A stretch of DNA of 64,000 nt. It comes from Pseudomonas proteolytica (lineage in GTDB: Bacteria; Pseudomonadota; Gammaproteobacteria; Pseudomonadales; Pseudomonadaceae). The notes beneath the pieces are model-generated. The model saw only the letters and a program-made list of their open reading frames with translations, was not told where the DNA came from and ran no database searches. Within the stretch, counting starts at the first letter, position 1. Each line of letters begins with the position of its first letter. A program made the position numbers and the translations under genes. Positions 52,163-61,003 of this stretch are shown one piece after another. The stretch covers positions 1 through 64,000 of the forward strand of contig NZ_VFEV01000032.1 of NCBI RefSeq assembly GCF_007858275.1, given 5' to 3'.

Positions 52163-53446
52163 ATGACTGACACCCGCAACGGCGAGGACAACGGCAAGCT
52201 GCTCTATTGCTCCTTCTGTGGCAAAAGCCAGCATGAAGTGCGCAAATTGATTGCCGGCCCCTCGGTCTTTATCTGCGACGAGTGCGTCGACCTGTGCAAT
52301 GACATCATCCGTGAGGAGGTGCAGGAAGCACAGGCCGAAAGCAGCGCGCATAAATTGCCTTCGCCTAAAGAAATCAGCGGCATCCTTGACCAGTACGTGA
52401 TTGGTCAAGAGCGTGCAAAGAAGGTTCTGGCCGTAGCGGTGTACAACCACTACAAGCGCTTGAACCAGCGTGACAAGAAAGGTGACGAGGTCGAACTCGG
52501 CAAGAGCAACATCTTGCTGATCGGTCCTACAGGCTCGGGTAAAACCCTGCTTGCAGAAACCCTCGCTCGCCTGCTGAACGTTCCGTTCACCATCGCCGAC
52601 GCCACCACCCTCACCGAGGCTGGCTACGTGGGTGAAGATGTCGAGAACATCATTCAGAAACTGCTGCAGAAGTGCGACTACGACGTAGAGAAGGCCCAGA
52701 TGGGTATTGTCTATATCGATGAAATCGACAAGATTTCGCGCAAGTCCGACAACCCGTCGATCACCCGGGACGTTTCCGGTGAAGGCGTGCAGCAAGCCCT
52801 GCTGAAGCTGATTGAAGGCACGGTCGCCTCCGTACCGCCCCAAGGTGGTCGCAAGCATCCGCAGCAGGAATTCCTGCAGGTTGATACGCGTAACATCCTG
52901 TTTATCTGTGGCGGTGCGTTCTCCGGCCTGGAAAAGGTTATTCAAAACCGTTCCACCCGTGGCGGCATCGGTTTCAGTGCAGAAGTGCGCAGCAAGGAAG
53001 AAGGCAAGAAGGTGGGCGAGTCCCTGCGTGAAGTCGAGCCTGACGATCTGGTCAAGTTCGGTCTGATCCCGGAATTCGTTGGTCGTCTGCCGGTCCTGGC
53101 CACGTTGGACGAGTTGGATGAGGCTGCTCTGATTCAGATCCTCACCGAGCCGAAGAACGCCCTGACCAAGCAATACGCCAAGCTCTTCGAAATGGAAGGT
53201 GTAGACCTCGAGTTCCGTGCCGACGCGCTTAAATCGGTGGCCAAGCGGGCACTGGAGCGCAAGACTGGCGCACGCGGTCTGCGTTCGATCCTTGAAGGCG
53301 TGTTGCTCGACACCATGTACGAAATCCCCTCGCAGTCCGAGGTGAGTAAAGTGGTGATCGACGAAAGCGTTATAGAAGGTAAGTCCAAGCCACTGTATAT
53401 CTACGAAAACAGTGAGCCGGCTGCCAAGGCTGCGCCAGACGCGTAA
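52163..53446 (+). CDS. clpX: ClpX, ATP-dependent unfoldase subunit
   Basis: 427 residues. The N-terminal zinc-binding domain has CSFCGK and CDECVDLC. Walker A is GPTGSGKT and Walker B is IVYIDEIDKI; sensor regions and the IGF-type ClpP-binding loop (RGGIGFSAEV) are also present. ATG 52163 gives the standard start MTDTRNGEDNGKLLYC. It recognises ssrA-tagged and other substrates for ClpP. Confidence 0.97.
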   Translation: MTDTRNGEDNGKLLYCSFCGKSQHEVRKLIAGPSVFICDECVDLCNDIIREEVQEAQAESSAHKLPSPKEISGILDQYVIGQERAKKVLAVAVYNHYKRLNQRDKKGDEVELGKSNILLIGPTGSGKTLLAETLARLLNVPFTIADATTLTEAGYVGEDVENIIQKLLQKCDYDVEKAQMGIVYIDEIDKISRKSDNPSITRDVSGEGVQQALLKLIEGTVASVPPQGGRKHPQQEFLQVDTRNILFICGGAFSGLEKVIQNRSTRGGIGFSAEVRSKEEGKKVGESLREVEPDDLVKFGLIPEFVGRLPVLATLDELDEAALIQILTEPKNALTKQYAKLFEMEGVDLEFRADALKSVAKRALERKTGARGLRSILEGVLLDTMYEIPSQSEVSKVVIDESVIEGKSKPLYIYENSEPAAKAAPDA

Positions 53447-53470
53447 GCGTTTCGCAGTTTCGGTACAAAC

Positions 53471-53499
53471 AAGGGGCCTCTAGGGGCCCCTTTGTTTTT
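53471..53499 (+). terminator. Terminator after clpX
   Basis: AAGGGGCC-TCTAGG-GGCCCCTT is followed by TGTTTTTC, just before the lon promoter region. Confidence 0.85.
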
Positions 53500-53536
53500 C
53501 ATAAGAATTTTTACTGTGTGTAACTGCCAGCATTGA

Positions 53537-53566
53537 GCTTGTTTTTTTTACACGCAGCCCCCATCT
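53537..53566 (+). promoter_or_regulatory. Candidate sigma-32 heat-shock promoter of lon
   Basis: GCTTGTTT (53537-53544), 14 bases, then CCCCATCT (53559-53566) resemble the heat-shock consensus CTTGAAA / CCCATNT. Heat-shock control of lon is established in E. coli. Confidence 0.5.
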
Positions 53567-53606
53567 TGGTTTCAAGCTTACTTTCATCTGTCATAGAGGC
53601 GAAATC

Positions 53607-56003
53607 ATGAAGACAACCATTGAATTGCCTCTCCTGCCATTGCGTGATGTGGTTGTGTATCCGCACATGGTTATCCCGCTGTTCGTGGGGCGCGAGAAGT
53701 CTATCGAAGCCCTCGAGGCCGCGATGACGGGCGACAAGCAGATCCTGCTGTTGGCCCAGAGAAATCCGGCTGATGACGATCCAGGCGAAGAAGCCCTGTA
53801 TCGCGTCGGCACCATTGCCACTGTTCTGCAATTGCTCAAGCTGCCGGATGGCACCGTCAAGGTGTTGGTCGAAGGTGAGCAGCGCGGTGCGGTCGAGCGC
53901 TTCATGGAGGTGGATGGCCACCTGCGTGCAGAAGTGGCGTTGATCGACGAAGTCGAAGCGCCTGAGCGCGAATCCGAAGTCTTTGTGCGTAGCCTGCTGT
54001 CCCAGTTCGAGCAATACGTGCAACTGGGCAAGAAAGTCCCCGCAGAAGTCCTGTCCTCCCTCAACAGCATTGATGAGCCAAGCCGCCTGGTCGACACCAT
54101 GGCCGCGCACATGGCGCTGAAGATCGAGCAGAAGCAGGACATCCTCGAAATTATTGACCTGTCTACCCGGGTCGAGCACGTCCTGGCGTTGCTGGATGCC
54201 GAGATCGATCTGTTGCAGGTCGAGAAGCGCATTCGCGGTCGCGTCAAAAAGCAGATGGAGCGCAGTCAGCGCGAGTACTACCTGAATGAGCAGATGAAGG
54301 CCATTCAGAAAGAACTCGGCGACAGCGAAGAAGGCCATAACGAAATCGAAGAGCTGAAAAAGCGCATCGATGCCGCCGGCCTGCCAAAAGACGCGTTGAC
54401 CAAAGCCACCGCCGAGCTGAACAAGCTCAAGCAAATGTCGCCAATGTCGGCCGAAGCCACCGTGGTTCGTTCCTACATCGACTGGCTGGTGCAGGTGCCG
54501 TGGAAAGCCCAGACCAAGGTGCGCCTGGACCTGGCGCGTGCCGAAGATATCCTCGACGCCGATCACTACGGCCTGGAGGAGGTCAAGGAACGCATCCTCG
54601 AATACCTCGCCGTGCAGAAGCGCGTGAAGAAAATTCGTGGCCCGGTGTTGTGCCTGGTAGGTCCTCCTGGCGTGGGTAAAACCTCGCTGGCTGAGTCGAT
54701 CGCCAATGCCACAAACCGTAAATTCGTGCGCATGGCCCTTGGTGGTGTGCGTGATGAAGCGGAAATCCGCGGTCATCGCCGGACTTACATCGGTTCGATG
54801 CCGGGAAGATTGATTCAAAAAATGACAAAGGTTGGGGTGCGCAACCCGCTGTTCCTGCTCGATGAAATCGACAAAATGGGCAGCGATATGCGTGGCGATC
54901 CGGCGTCGGCTTTGCTGGAAGTGCTCGACCCCGAGCAAAACCACAATTTCAACGACCATTACCTGGAAGTCGACTACGACCTGTCCGACGTAATGTTCCT
55001 GTGCACCTCCAACTCCATGAATATCCCTCCAGCCCTGCTGGACCGGATGGAGGTGATTCGTCTGCCGGGTTACACCGAAGACGAGAAGATCAATATCGCC
55101 GTCAAGTACCTCGCGCCCAAGCAGATTTCGGCCAACGGCCTGAAAAAGGGCGAGATCGAATTCGACGTCGAGTCGATCCGCGACATCATTCGTTACTACA
55201 CCCGCGAGGCTGGTGTACGGGGCCTGGAGCGCCAGTTGGCGAAGATCTGCCGCAAGGCGGTCAAGGAACATGCCCTGGAAAAACGCTTCTCCGTGAAAGT
55301 CACGGCCGATGCCCTGGAGCACTTCCTGGGCGTGCGTAAATTCCGTTACGGCCTGGCCGAGCAGCAGGACCAGGTAGGGCAGGTGACTGGCCTGGCGTGG
55401 ACTCAGGTCGGCGGCGAGTTGCTGACTATCGAAGCTGCGGTGATCCCGGGCAAGGGGCAACTGATCAAGACCGGTTCTTTGGGTGACGTGATGGTCGAAT
55501 CCATCACCGCCGCGCAGACCGTGGTGCGCAGTCGCGCGCGGAGCCTGGGGATCCCCCTGGACTTCCACGAGAAGCACGACACCCACATCCACATGCCGGA
55601 AGGGGCCACCCCCAAAGACGGCCCCAGCGCTGGCGTAGGCATGTGCACGGCCCTGGTATCAGCCCTGACCGGCATCCCGGTGCGTGCCGATGTGGCCATG
55701 ACCGGGGAAATTACCCTGCGCGGCCAAGTATTGGCCATTGGCGGCCTGAAGGAAAAACTGCTGGCTGCACACCGTGGTGGTATCAAGACGGTGATCATTC
55801 CGGAAGAGAATGTTCGCGACTTGAAGGAAATTCCTGACAATATTAAGCAGGATCTGCAGATTAAACCGGTTAAATGGATTGACGAGGTCCTGCAAATTGC
55901 GCTGCAATACGCGCCGGAGCCCTTGCCGGATGTGGCTCCCGAGATAGTCGCGAAGGACGAAAAACGCGAGACTGACTCTAAGGAAAGAATTAGCACGCAT
56001 TAA
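53607..56003 (+). CDS. lon: Lon ATP-dependent protease (LonA type)
   Basis: 798 residues. An N-terminal substrate-binding domain starts ELPLLPLRDVVVYPHMVIP. The AAA+ module has Walker A GPPGVGKT and Walker B LFLLDEIDKM. The protease domain has the catalytic Ser-Lys dyad S674 (KDGPSAGVGM) and K717 (GGLKEKL). It degrades misfolded and regulatory proteins. The 3' end is close to the hupB promoter. Confidence 0.97.
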   Translation: MKTTIELPLLPLRDVVVYPHMVIPLFVGREKSIEALEAAMTGDKQILLLAQRNPADDDPGEEALYRVGTIATVLQLLKLPDGTVKVLVEGEQRGAVERFMEVDGHLRAEVALIDEVEAPERESEVFVRSLLSQFEQYVQLGKKVPAEVLSSLNSIDEPSRLVDTMAAHMALKIEQKQDILEIIDLSTRVEHVLALLDAEIDLLQVEKRIRGRVKKQMERSQREYYLNEQMKAIQKELGDSEEGHNEIEELKKRIDAAGLPKDALTKATAELNKLKQMSPMSAEATVVRSYIDWLVQVPWKAQTKVRLDLARAEDILDADHYGLEEVKERILEYLAVQKRVKKIRGPVLCLVGPPGVGKTSLAESIANATNRKFVRMALGGVRDEAEIRGHRRTYIGSMPGRLIQKMTKVGVRNPLFLLDEIDKMGSDMRGDPASALLEVLDPEQNHNFNDHYLEVDYDLSDVMFLCTSNSMNIPPALLDRMEVIRLPGYTEDEKINIAVKYLAPKQISANGLKKGEIEFDVESIRDIIRYYTREAGVRGLERQLAKICRKAVKEHALEKRFSVKVTADALEHFLGVRKFRYGLAEQQDQVGQVTGLAWTQVGGELLTIEAAVIPGKGQLIKTGSLGDVMVESITAAQTVVRSRARSLGIPLDFHEKHDTHIHMPEGATPKDGPSAGVGMCTALVSALTGIPVRADVAMTGEITLRGQVLAIGGLKEKLLAAHRGGIKTVIIPEENVRDLKEIPDNIKQDLQIKPVKWIDEVLQIALQYAPEPLPDVAPEIVAKDEKRETDSKERISTH

Positions 56004-56026
56004 TACGTTTAAGCCTGGTGGCTTCC

Positions 56027-56056
56027 TTGACAGCTTTTTAGAGCCCTTGTTATAAA
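56027..56056 (+). promoter_or_regulatory. Sigma-70 promoter of hupB
   Basis: TTGACA (56027-56032), an 18-base spacer and TATAAA (56051-56056). The leader is about 90 bases and includes AAGGGGA before the GTG start. Confidence 0.7.
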
Positions 56057-56151
56057 GCGGCTCTTATAAGTGCCTGTAGGCCATTCAGCACTGGTTTTTG
56101 CTTTCACCAAAAAACTTAGAATCATACTCAATAGATATAAGGGGACTTAGA

Positions 56152-56424
56152 GTGAACAAGTCGGAACTGATTGATGCTATCGCTGCATCTGCTGATATCC
56201 CGAAAGCTGCTGCTGGCCGTGCGCTGGACGCAGTAATCGAATCCGTCACTGGCGCTCTCAAGGCCGGCGACTCCGTGGTACTGGTAGGTTTCGGTACTTT
56301 CTCTGTGACCGATCGTCCAGCTCGCACTGGCCGTAACCCACAGACTGGCAAAGCACTGCAAATCGCTGCTGCCAAGAAACCCGGTTTCAAAGCCGGTAAA
56401 GCCCTGAAAGAAGCCGTCAACTAA
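56152..56424 (+). CDS. hupB: HU-beta DNA-binding protein
   Basis: 90 residues from a GTG start (MNKSELIDAIAASADIPKAA). The family motif GFGTFSVTDRPARTGRNPQTG, split across the beta-arm, is intact, as is the terminal KAGKALKEAVN. It is a nucleoid-associated histone-like protein. It lies between lon and ppiD as in other Pseudomonas. Confidence 0.96.
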   Translation: MNKSELIDAIAASADIPKAAAGRALDAVIESVTGALKAGDSVVLVGFGTFSVTDRPARTGRNPQTGKALQIAAAKKPGFKAGKALKEAVN

Positions 56425-56477
56425 GCTTCGCTCAAGCCTTTGCCTATCCGGGCTGGACGCAGGTCTGGTCTGGCAGC

Positions 56478-56551
56478 GGAGCGGCAACAGACCTGAATAT
56501 CCATTGGGTCGCTAAGCCGGGGGGCGGGTTCAATACCCGTCCGTTCCGCCA
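56478..56551 (+). ncRNA. tRNA-like element in the hupB 3' region
   Basis: The 3' half is tRNA-like: T-arm GCGGG-TTCAATA-CCCGT (56524-56540) followed directly by CCGTTCC, G and CCA (56541-56551). GGAGCGG at 56478-56484 can pair with CCGTTCC over seven positions (one G-T). The 39 bases between do not form recognisable D and anticodon arms. It may be a degenerate tRNA or a tRNA-mimicking 3' UTR structure. A terminator follows nine bases later. Confidence 0.4.
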
Positions 56552-56559
56552 GTTACGAG

Positions 56560-56590
56560 AAGGCGCATCCTCGGATGCGCCTTTCTTCTA
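56560..56590 (+). terminator. Terminator after hupB / tRNA-like element
   Basis: AAGGCGCATCC-TC-GGATGCGCCTT is followed by TCTTCT. Confidence 0.75.
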
Positions 56591-56653
56591 TCCGGATTCT
56601 ACCCACGCTCCACGGTTGCCTAATTTTGAAGTTCAACCGTTTCTGGGGGACGC

Positions 56654-58525
56654 ATGCTGCAGAATATCAGGGACAATTCACAAGGCTGGATTGCCAAGAC
56701 CATTATCGGGCTCATCGTTGTATTGATGGCCTTCACCGGTATCGAGGCCATTTTCCAGGCTACGACCAACAGCCAGGACGCGGCCAAGGTCAATGGTGAA
56801 GAAATCAGTCAAAACGAGCTGAGCCAGGCCGTCGACATGCAACGTCGGCAGCTGATGCAACAACTGGGCAAGGACTTCGACGCGTCCTTGCTGGATGAAA
56901 AAATGCTGCGCGAAGCGGCCCTCAAGGGCCTGATCGACCGCAAGCTGCTGCTGCAAGGCGCGGCCGATTCGAAGTTCTCCTTCTCGGAAGCTGCACTGGA
57001 CCAAGTGATCCTGCAGACCCCGGAGTTCCAGGAAGACGGCAAGTTCAGCGCTGAACGCTTCGACCAGGTGATCCGTCAGCTGGGCTACAGCCGTATGCAA
57101 TTCCGTCAGATGCTGACCCAGGAAATGCTGATCGGCCAACTGCGCGCAGGCATTGCCGGCAGCGGTTTTGTTACCGACCAGGAAGTGCTGAACTTCGCGC
57201 GTCTGGAAAAACAGACCCGTGATTTCGCCACCGTTAGTATCAACGCCGACCCGGCTGCCGTGAAGCTCACTGACGACGAGGTCAAGGCTTACTACGACCA
57301 GCACGCCAAGGAGTTCATGACCCCGGACCAGGTCGTCATCGACTACCTGGAGCTGAAGAAGGCTTCGTTCTTTGACCAGGTAACGGTCAAGGACGATGAA
57401 CTGCAGGCCCTGTACGAGAAAGAAACCGCCAACCTCGCTGAACAGCGTCGTGCCGCGCACATCCTGATCGAAGTCAACGACAAGGTCACCGAGGCGCAAG
57501 CCAAGGCCAAGATCGAAGAAGTCCAGGCGCGTCTGGCCAAGGGCGAGAGCTTCGAGGCCCTGGCCAAGGAGTTCTCCCAGGATCCAGGTTCGGCCAACAA
57601 TGGCGGCGATCTGGGTTTCGCGGGCCCTGGCGTCTACGATCCTGAGTTTGAAAGCACCCTGTATGCCTTGAACAAGGACCAGGTCTCGGCACCGGTACGT
57701 TCCAGCTTCGGCTGGCACCTGATCAAGCTGCTGGGTGTTGAAGCGCCAGAAGTGCCTTCGTTCGCCAGCCTGAAAGACAAGCTGACCCGTGAGCTGAAGA
57801 CCCAGCAAGTGGAGCAGCGTTTTGTCGAGGCGACCAAGCAATTGGAAGATGCGGCTTTCGAAGCCTCCGACCTGGCCCAGCCGGCGTCGGACCTGAAGCT
57901 GACCGTACACACCTCCGCGCCGTTTGGCCGTGAAGGTGGCGAAGGCATCGCGGCCAACCGTGCTGTGATCCAGGCCGCTTTCAGCCCTGAAGTGCTGGAT
58001 GAGGGTGCCAACAGCACCGCCATCGAGCTGGATCCGGAAACCATCGTCGTCCTGCGCGCCAAGGAGCACCGCAAGCCGGAGCAACTGCCGCTGGAAAGCG
58101 TGGCGACTGCCATCCGTGCCCAACTGACCAAGGAGCGCGCAAGCGCTGCGGCCAAGACCCATGCCGATGAGCTGATCGCCAACCTGCGCGATGGCAAGCT
58201 GGCGTTGGACCAGGCGGTTGATGGCCAGGCCTGGAAAGTCACCGAAGCCGCTACCCGCGGTCAGGACGGCGTTGAGCCGGCTGTGTTGCAGGCACTGTTC
58301 CGCATGCCCAAGCCCGCGGCGAAAGACAAGCCGACCTTTGCCGACGTGACCCTGCCAGATGGCAGCTTGATGATCGTGCGCTTGAACAGCGTCAACGAAG
58401 GGGCTGCGCCGACCGATGAAGAGAAGGAGCAATACCGTCGCTTCCTCGCTTCGCGGGTTGGTCAGCAGGACTTCGCTGCGTTCCGCAAGGAACTGGAAGC
58501 CAAGGCTGACATCAAGCGTTTCTGA
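56654..58525 (+). CDS. ppiD: PpiD, periplasmic membrane-anchored chaperone with parvulin domain
   Basis: 623 residues, the same length as the E. coli protein. It has an N-terminal anchor (TIIGLIVVLMAFTGIEAIF), a SurA-like chaperone region and a PPIC parvulin domain at about 265-360 (RRAAHILIEVN, GGDLGFAGPGVYDPEF, SSFGWHLIKL). It binds proteins emerging from the Sec translocon. The start at 56654 follows GGGG. Confidence 0.95.
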   Translation: MLQNIRDNSQGWIAKTIIGLIVVLMAFTGIEAIFQATTNSQDAAKVNGEEISQNELSQAVDMQRRQLMQQLGKDFDASLLDEKMLREAALKGLIDRKLLLQGAADSKFSFSEAALDQVILQTPEFQEDGKFSAERFDQVIRQLGYSRMQFRQMLTQEMLIGQLRAGIAGSGFVTDQEVLNFARLEKQTRDFATVSINADPAAVKLTDDEVKAYYDQHAKEFMTPDQVVIDYLELKKASFFDQVTVKDDELQALYEKETANLAEQRRAAHILIEVNDKVTEAQAKAKIEEVQARLAKGESFEALAKEFSQDPGSANNGGDLGFAGPGVYDPEFESTLYALNKDQVSAPVRSSFGWHLIKLLGVEAPEVPSFASLKDKLTRELKTQQVEQRFVEATKQLEDAAFEASDLAQPASDLKLTVHTSAPFGREGGEGIAANRAVIQAAFSPEVLDEGANSTAIELDPETIVVLRAKEHRKPEQLPLESVATAIRAQLTKERASAAAKTHADELIANLRDGKLALDQAVDGQAWKVTEAATRGQDGVEPAVLQALFRMPKPAAKDKPTFADVTLPDGSLMIVRLNSVNEGAAPTDEEKEQYRRFLASRVGQQDFAAFRKELEAKADIKRF

Positions 58526-58548
58526 TGGTGTGATACCGCTTCAAAAAA

Positions 58549-58580
58549 AGACCCCGGCCTGAAAGCCGGGGTCTTTTTTT
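58549..58580 (+). terminator. Terminator of ppiD
   Basis: AGACCCCGGC-CTGAAA-GCCGGGGTCT is followed by a run of Ts. Confidence 0.9.
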
Positions 58581-58608
58581 GCCTGCTCATCAGCCCCGCC
58601 AAGCTGAT

Positions 58609-58707
58609 GTAGGAGCGAGCTTGCTCGCGAAGAACCTGAGAGCGCCGCGCATACCCAGCAAGCCCCCTTTATCGTTAACGTCTTTCGCGAGCAAGCTCGC
58701 TCCTACA
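58609..58707. repeat. REPIN overlapping the end of the MFS gene
   Basis: The arms GTAGGAGCGAGCTTGCTCGC and GCGAGCAAGCTCGCTCCTAC flank a loop ending TATCGTTAACGTC. The right arm contains the TAG stop of the minus-strand MFS gene. Confidence 0.8.
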
Positions 58708-59887
58708 TAAGCTGGGCGCTTCGGGTCTGTAAGGTTGCGATCAATGCCAACATGGCCAAGCCCGCGACCACCCAGGGAAACGACATCACGCCCCATCCCT
58801 GAAGCAGTACGCCGCCTAGCAGCCCTCCGCCGGCAATCCCCAGGTTCCACACCGTTACCAGCATCGACTGTGCAGCGTCCGCCGAGTCACCTGCCGACTT
58901 GGCCAGTGCGGTTTGCAGCAAGGCAGGCAAGCCGCCAAATGCCAGGCCCCAGATGGCCACTGACAGGTAGATGACTTCGGTAGACGCGGTCCAGAGGCCC
59001 AAGGCCAACGCCGCAGCCGCAAACAGCGCGCAACTGATCACCAGCAAGGCCGGCAGCAGGCGGTCAATCAACAGGCCGACGATCCAGATACCCATCAGCG
59101 CAGCCAGGCCAAATACCAGCAACACCTGGTCAATGTCAGCGGCAAGCCCGGCAGGCAGCAGAAACGGCGAGATATAGGTGTACAGAATGTTATGTGCCAG
59201 CACATAGGTAAACGTCACCCACAACGTCGGACGCACCCCACGCAAGTGCAGGACCTGACGCAAGCCCAGGCGCTGTTGCGCCCTTTGTCCGGCAAAGTCC
59301 GGCACCTGCCAGCGCACCCACACCAGTAGCAGTACGGTCAGTGCGGTCATGATTGCAAAGCTCAACCGCCAGCCTACCGCCGTGCCCAGAAATGTCCCGG
59401 CAGGTACGCCAAGGGACAGCGCCAGCGGCGCGCCCAGCATTGCCACGGCAATCGCCCGGCCTTGCAGGTGCGGCGCGACCATGCGGCTGGCATATCCGGC
59501 CAGCAGTGCCCAGAGCAAGCCGGCGAAGATGCCAGCCAGCAGCCGCGCGACCAGGGTCAGCCAATACAGGTCTGATAGCGCCGTGACACTGTTGACCAGC
59601 GCAAAACCGCCGATCGCTATCAGCAGCAAGGGGCGGCGGCGCCAGCCACGGGTGGCGATGGTCAGGGGAATGGCCGCCAGCAACGAGCCAAGGGCGTATA
59701 CCGTGACCAACTGACCGACCAGCGCCTCGCTGACGCCCAGGTCGGCGCTCATCTGTGGCAGCAGGCCGGCAGGCATCGCCTCGGTGAGGATGGTGATGAA
59801 ACCGGCGGTCGCCAGCGCGAGCAAGCCCGCCAGGGGTAGTCGTTCGCGTCGGCTGGGCAGGTATTGCGGTGTACTGCAGTCATTCAT
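58703..59887 (-). CDS. MFS exporter, DHA1 / sugar-efflux-like
   Basis: 394 residues with 12 hydrophobic segments. The MFS motifs are GFITILTEAMPAGLLPQMSA, the loop ATRGWRRRPLLL and the antiporter-type motif GAPLALSLGVPAGTFLG after helix 4. It resembles AraJ/NepI/YdhP-like drug, sugar or nucleoside exporters. ATG 59887 follows GGAG. A TTG at 59908 is less likely. It is divergent from a LysR regulator that probably controls it. The last codons, LeuMet-stop, run into a REP sequence. Confidence 0.85.
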   Translation of the reverse strand: MNDCSTPQYLPSRRERLPLAGLLALATAGFITILTEAMPAGLLPQMSADLGVSEALVGQLVTVYALGSLLAAIPLTIATRGWRRRPLLLIAIGGFALVNSVTALSDLYWLTLVARLLAGIFAGLLWALLAGYASRMVAPHLQGRAIAVAMLGAPLALSLGVPAGTFLGTAVGWRLSFAIMTALTVLLLVWVRWQVPDFAGQRAQQRLGLRQVLHLRGVRPTLWVTFTYVLAHNILYTYISPFLLPAGLAADIDQVLLVFGLAALMGIWIVGLLIDRLLPALLVISCALFAAAALALGLWTASTEVIYLSVAIWGLAFGGLPALLQTALAKSAGDSADAAQSMLVTVWNLGIAGGGLLGGVLLQGWGVMSFPWVVAGLAMLALIATLQTRSAQLM

Positions 59888-59968
59888 GTGGCTCGGCTCC
59901 GTATTCAAGGCATCAGGACATCGGGGGCAGAGTAGGGGGCTGAACCCCTCGGAAAAATAGGCTAAGGT

Positions 59969-59995
59969 TCCGAACTTATCGGACGTTCATGTCCG
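59969..59995. promoter_or_regulatory. Overlapping dyads in the MFS / LysR divergent promoter
   Basis: TCCGA-ACTTA-TCGGA (59969-59983) overlaps CGGAC-GTTCAT-GTCCG (59980-59995), 20 bases before the LysR start. LysR regulators often bind such dyads and repress their own gene. Confidence 0.5.
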
Positions 59996-60014
59996 TAATC
60001 AGCGGGAAGGGATA

Positions 60015-60959
60015 ATGGACAGCCTGGGCAGTATTTCGGTGTTTGTGCAGGTCGCGGAAACCCGCAGCTTTACTCAGGCTGGTCGCGTACTGGGGGTGTC
60101 TTCCTCGGCCGTGGGCAAAACCATCGCGCGCATGGAGCAGCGCCTGGGTGTACGGCTGTTTCACCGCAGCACCCGCAGTATTACGCTGACGGCCGAAGGC
60201 GCGCTGTTTCTCGAGCGTTCGCGGCGCATCCTGGCCGAAGTTGAAGCGGCGGAGCAGGAGTTGACGGAGGCGGCGGCCACACCGCGTGGAAAATTGCGCG
60301 TCAGCTTGCCGCAAGTCCGAGGCCTGTTGATGCCTGTGCTGAGCGAGTTCATGCGGGCCTATCCAGAGATTGAGCTGGATGTGGACTTCTCTGACCGCAT
60401 GGTGGACGTGATCGAGGAAGGCTTCGATGCCGTGGTGCGCACCGGCAAGCCCGAGGATTCGCGGCTCACGGCCCGGTTGCTGGGGCATTATCGGTTGGTG
60501 CTGGTGGGTTCGCCGCAGTACTTCGCCCTGCACGGCACGCCGGTTTGTCCTGCGGATCTGAACCACCACGCCTGCCTGCGCCACAAGTTCTGCGCCACCG
60601 GTAAGCTGGAAGCCTGGCCACTGCGTTATCTACCGGGTGAACCCGAACCGGTGTTGCGCACTCCCTTGGTCAGTACCACTATCGAGTCCCTCAACCATGT
60701 GGTGCATGAAGGCCTGGGGATCGCCTGCCTGCCGGACTTCATGGTTCGCGAATCCGTCACGCAGGGCCGCTTGCTGCGGGTGCTGGACGAGCATCTGGAA
60801 CACAGCGGCAGTTTCTGGATGCTCTGGCCGTCGAGCCGGCATGCTTCGGCCAAACTGCGGGTGTTTATCGACCATATGAGCGCCAGGCTTTTTCCCGTAT
60901 CGCACGTCGAGCCGGTCGCTGGCGTTTTACCGACAGGAATCCGCGCGCGCACCCCGTGA
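60015..60959 (+). CDS. LysR-family transcriptional regulator
   Basis: 314 residues. The N-terminal winged helix-turn-helix (FVQVAETRSFTQAGRVLGVS, SAVGKTIARMEQRLGVRLF) is followed by a type 2 periplasmic-binding-like effector domain. The sequence resembles the CrgA/DsdC-like subgroup (FLERSRRILAEVEAAEQEL). It is divergent from the MFS exporter gene, the usual arrangement of regulator and target. GGGAAGGG precedes ATG 60015. The effector is unknown. Confidence 0.9.
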   Translation: MDSLGSISVFVQVAETRSFTQAGRVLGVSSSAVGKTIARMEQRLGVRLFHRSTRSITLTAEGALFLERSRRILAEVEAAEQELTEAAATPRGKLRVSLPQVRGLLMPVLSEFMRAYPEIELDVDFSDRMVDVIEEGFDAVVRTGKPEDSRLTARLLGHYRLVLVGSPQYFALHGTPVCPADLNHHACLRHKFCATGKLEAWPLRYLPGEPEPVLRTPLVSTTIESLNHVVHEGLGIACLPDFMVRESVTQGRLLRVLDEHLEHSGSFWMLWPSSRHASAKLRVFIDHMSARLFPVSHVEPVAGVLPTGIRARTP

Positions 60960-61003
60960 TCTGTTGCACAATACCGCCCTGACCGTTTTCCTCAGGATCA
61001 TCA

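Noticed and set aside
53511..55592. 693-codon minus-strand frame opposite lon
   Set aside because: It is antisense to a highly conserved lon gene and has no recognisable domain.
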